Shown piece after piece: positions 63,794 through 64,000 of a stretch of DNA of 64,000 nt (its first letter is position 1; each line of letters starts with the position of its first letter). This stretch comes from Nocardia higoensis NBRC 100133 (lineage in GTDB: Bacteria > Actinomycetota > Actinomycetes > Mycobacteriales > Mycobacteriaceae). Below the pieces are notes generated by a model. That model saw only the letters and a program-made list of their open reading frames with translations, did not search any database and was not told where the DNA came from. The stretch spans positions 23,899 through 87,898 of the forward strand of contig NZ_BAGA01000183.1 of the NCBI RefSeq assembly GCF_000308595.1. Reading direction: 5' to 3'. A program made the position numbers and the translations under genes.

Positions 63794-64000
63794 ATGGGCA
63801 CTCATCTATGGCTTCAACATGTCGAGATCGAGTTCCTCCTGACCACCGAGCCGTTCCGTCGGCCCGGCGCGGCCGTCCCGGTGCCGTTGCTGGGGAGAGC
63901 GCGCATGACCCGACCACCCACACCCGTTCAGAGTTATCGGCTTCGAGTGGTCGACGGCGGAAGTCCGGTCGCTCCGCCGTCCTGCGACCCATTCAGGACA
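63794..64000 (+). CDS. possible gene start, cut by the window end
   Basis: From ATG 63794 a frame stays open for at least 69 codons to the edge of the window (MGTHLWLQHVEIEFLLTTEP ...). An internal ATG at 63905 (MTRPPTPVQSYRLRVVDGGS) could also be the start. No family can be named and no ribosome site is convincing. Confidence 0.3.
   Translation, partial: MGTHLWLQHVEIEFLLTTEPFRRPGAAVPVPLLGRARMTRPPTPVQSYRLRVVDGGSPVAPPSCDPFRT

Overview
The window is high-GC actinobacterial DNA. Its gene content points to a mycolic-acid-bearing organism, most likely Nocardia or a close relative. It has a carboxylic acid reductase, a giant CtpI-type P-type ATPase, a secreted cutinase, a secretory lipase, a mycothiol-dependent isomerase-like protein, two MpaB/DUF2236 oxygenases and many TetR regulators. 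The genus is inferred from protein families, not from a marker gene.

Layout. 0-3.5 kb: two small hypothetical proteins and a TetR regulator divergent from a two-gene FtsX/MacB-type ABC exporter, with a clear operator between them. 3.7-14.3 kb: carboxylic acid reductase, a double-length P-type ATPase, a repeat-tailed small protein, a small secreted protein and a DUF808 membrane protein. 14.4-17.7 kb: a NUDIX hydrolase, then a tight opposite-strand operon of thymidylate-kinase-like, HhH-glycosylase-like and radical-SAM proteins. 18-24 kb: a TetR regulator and a complete branched-chain-type ABC uptake operon whose two permeases are fused. 24-31 kb: a degenerate HD-GYP/LuxR regulator, an ABCG-like transporter, an MpaB oxygenase, a secretory lipase and a mycothiol-enzyme/DHFR-like pair. 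31-36 kb: a MocR-like regulator whose PLP lysine is replaced, its divergent partner, and a trypsin-like protease fused to an alpha/beta hydrolase. 36-41 kb: a compact acyl-modification locus (condensation-like acyltransferase, acyl carrier protein, AMP-ligase, P450, methyltransferase). 41-44 kb: a catalytically atypical SDR, and an MpaB oxygenase divergent from a TetR gene with an operator inside its promoter.

From the tRNA-Leu(GAG) at 44.2 kb to about 53.5 kb the DNA is a decay zone. It holds IS3 transposase scraps and truncated or frameshifted thiolase, P450, MFS, DoxX, crotonase and SARP genes, interspersed with intact genes (proline iminopeptidase-like, ferredoxin, cutinase, quinone oxidoreductase plus TetR, gamma carbonic anhydrase).

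53.5-59.9 kb is a well-ordered locus: a PucR/CdaR-type regulator followed by E3, E1-alpha, E1-beta and E2 of a pyruvate/acetoin-type dehydrogenase complex, closed by a strong bidirectional terminator. The last 4 kb carry an alpha/beta hydrolase, an enoyl-CoA hydratase, a broken SDR gene, a small proline/aspartate-repeat protein and a beta carbonic anhydrase.

The best candidates for undescribed biology are the protease-hydrolase fusion, the kinase/glycosylase/radical-SAM triad, the condensation/ACP/ligase/P450 locus, and several proteins that keep a family fold while losing its catalytic residues.
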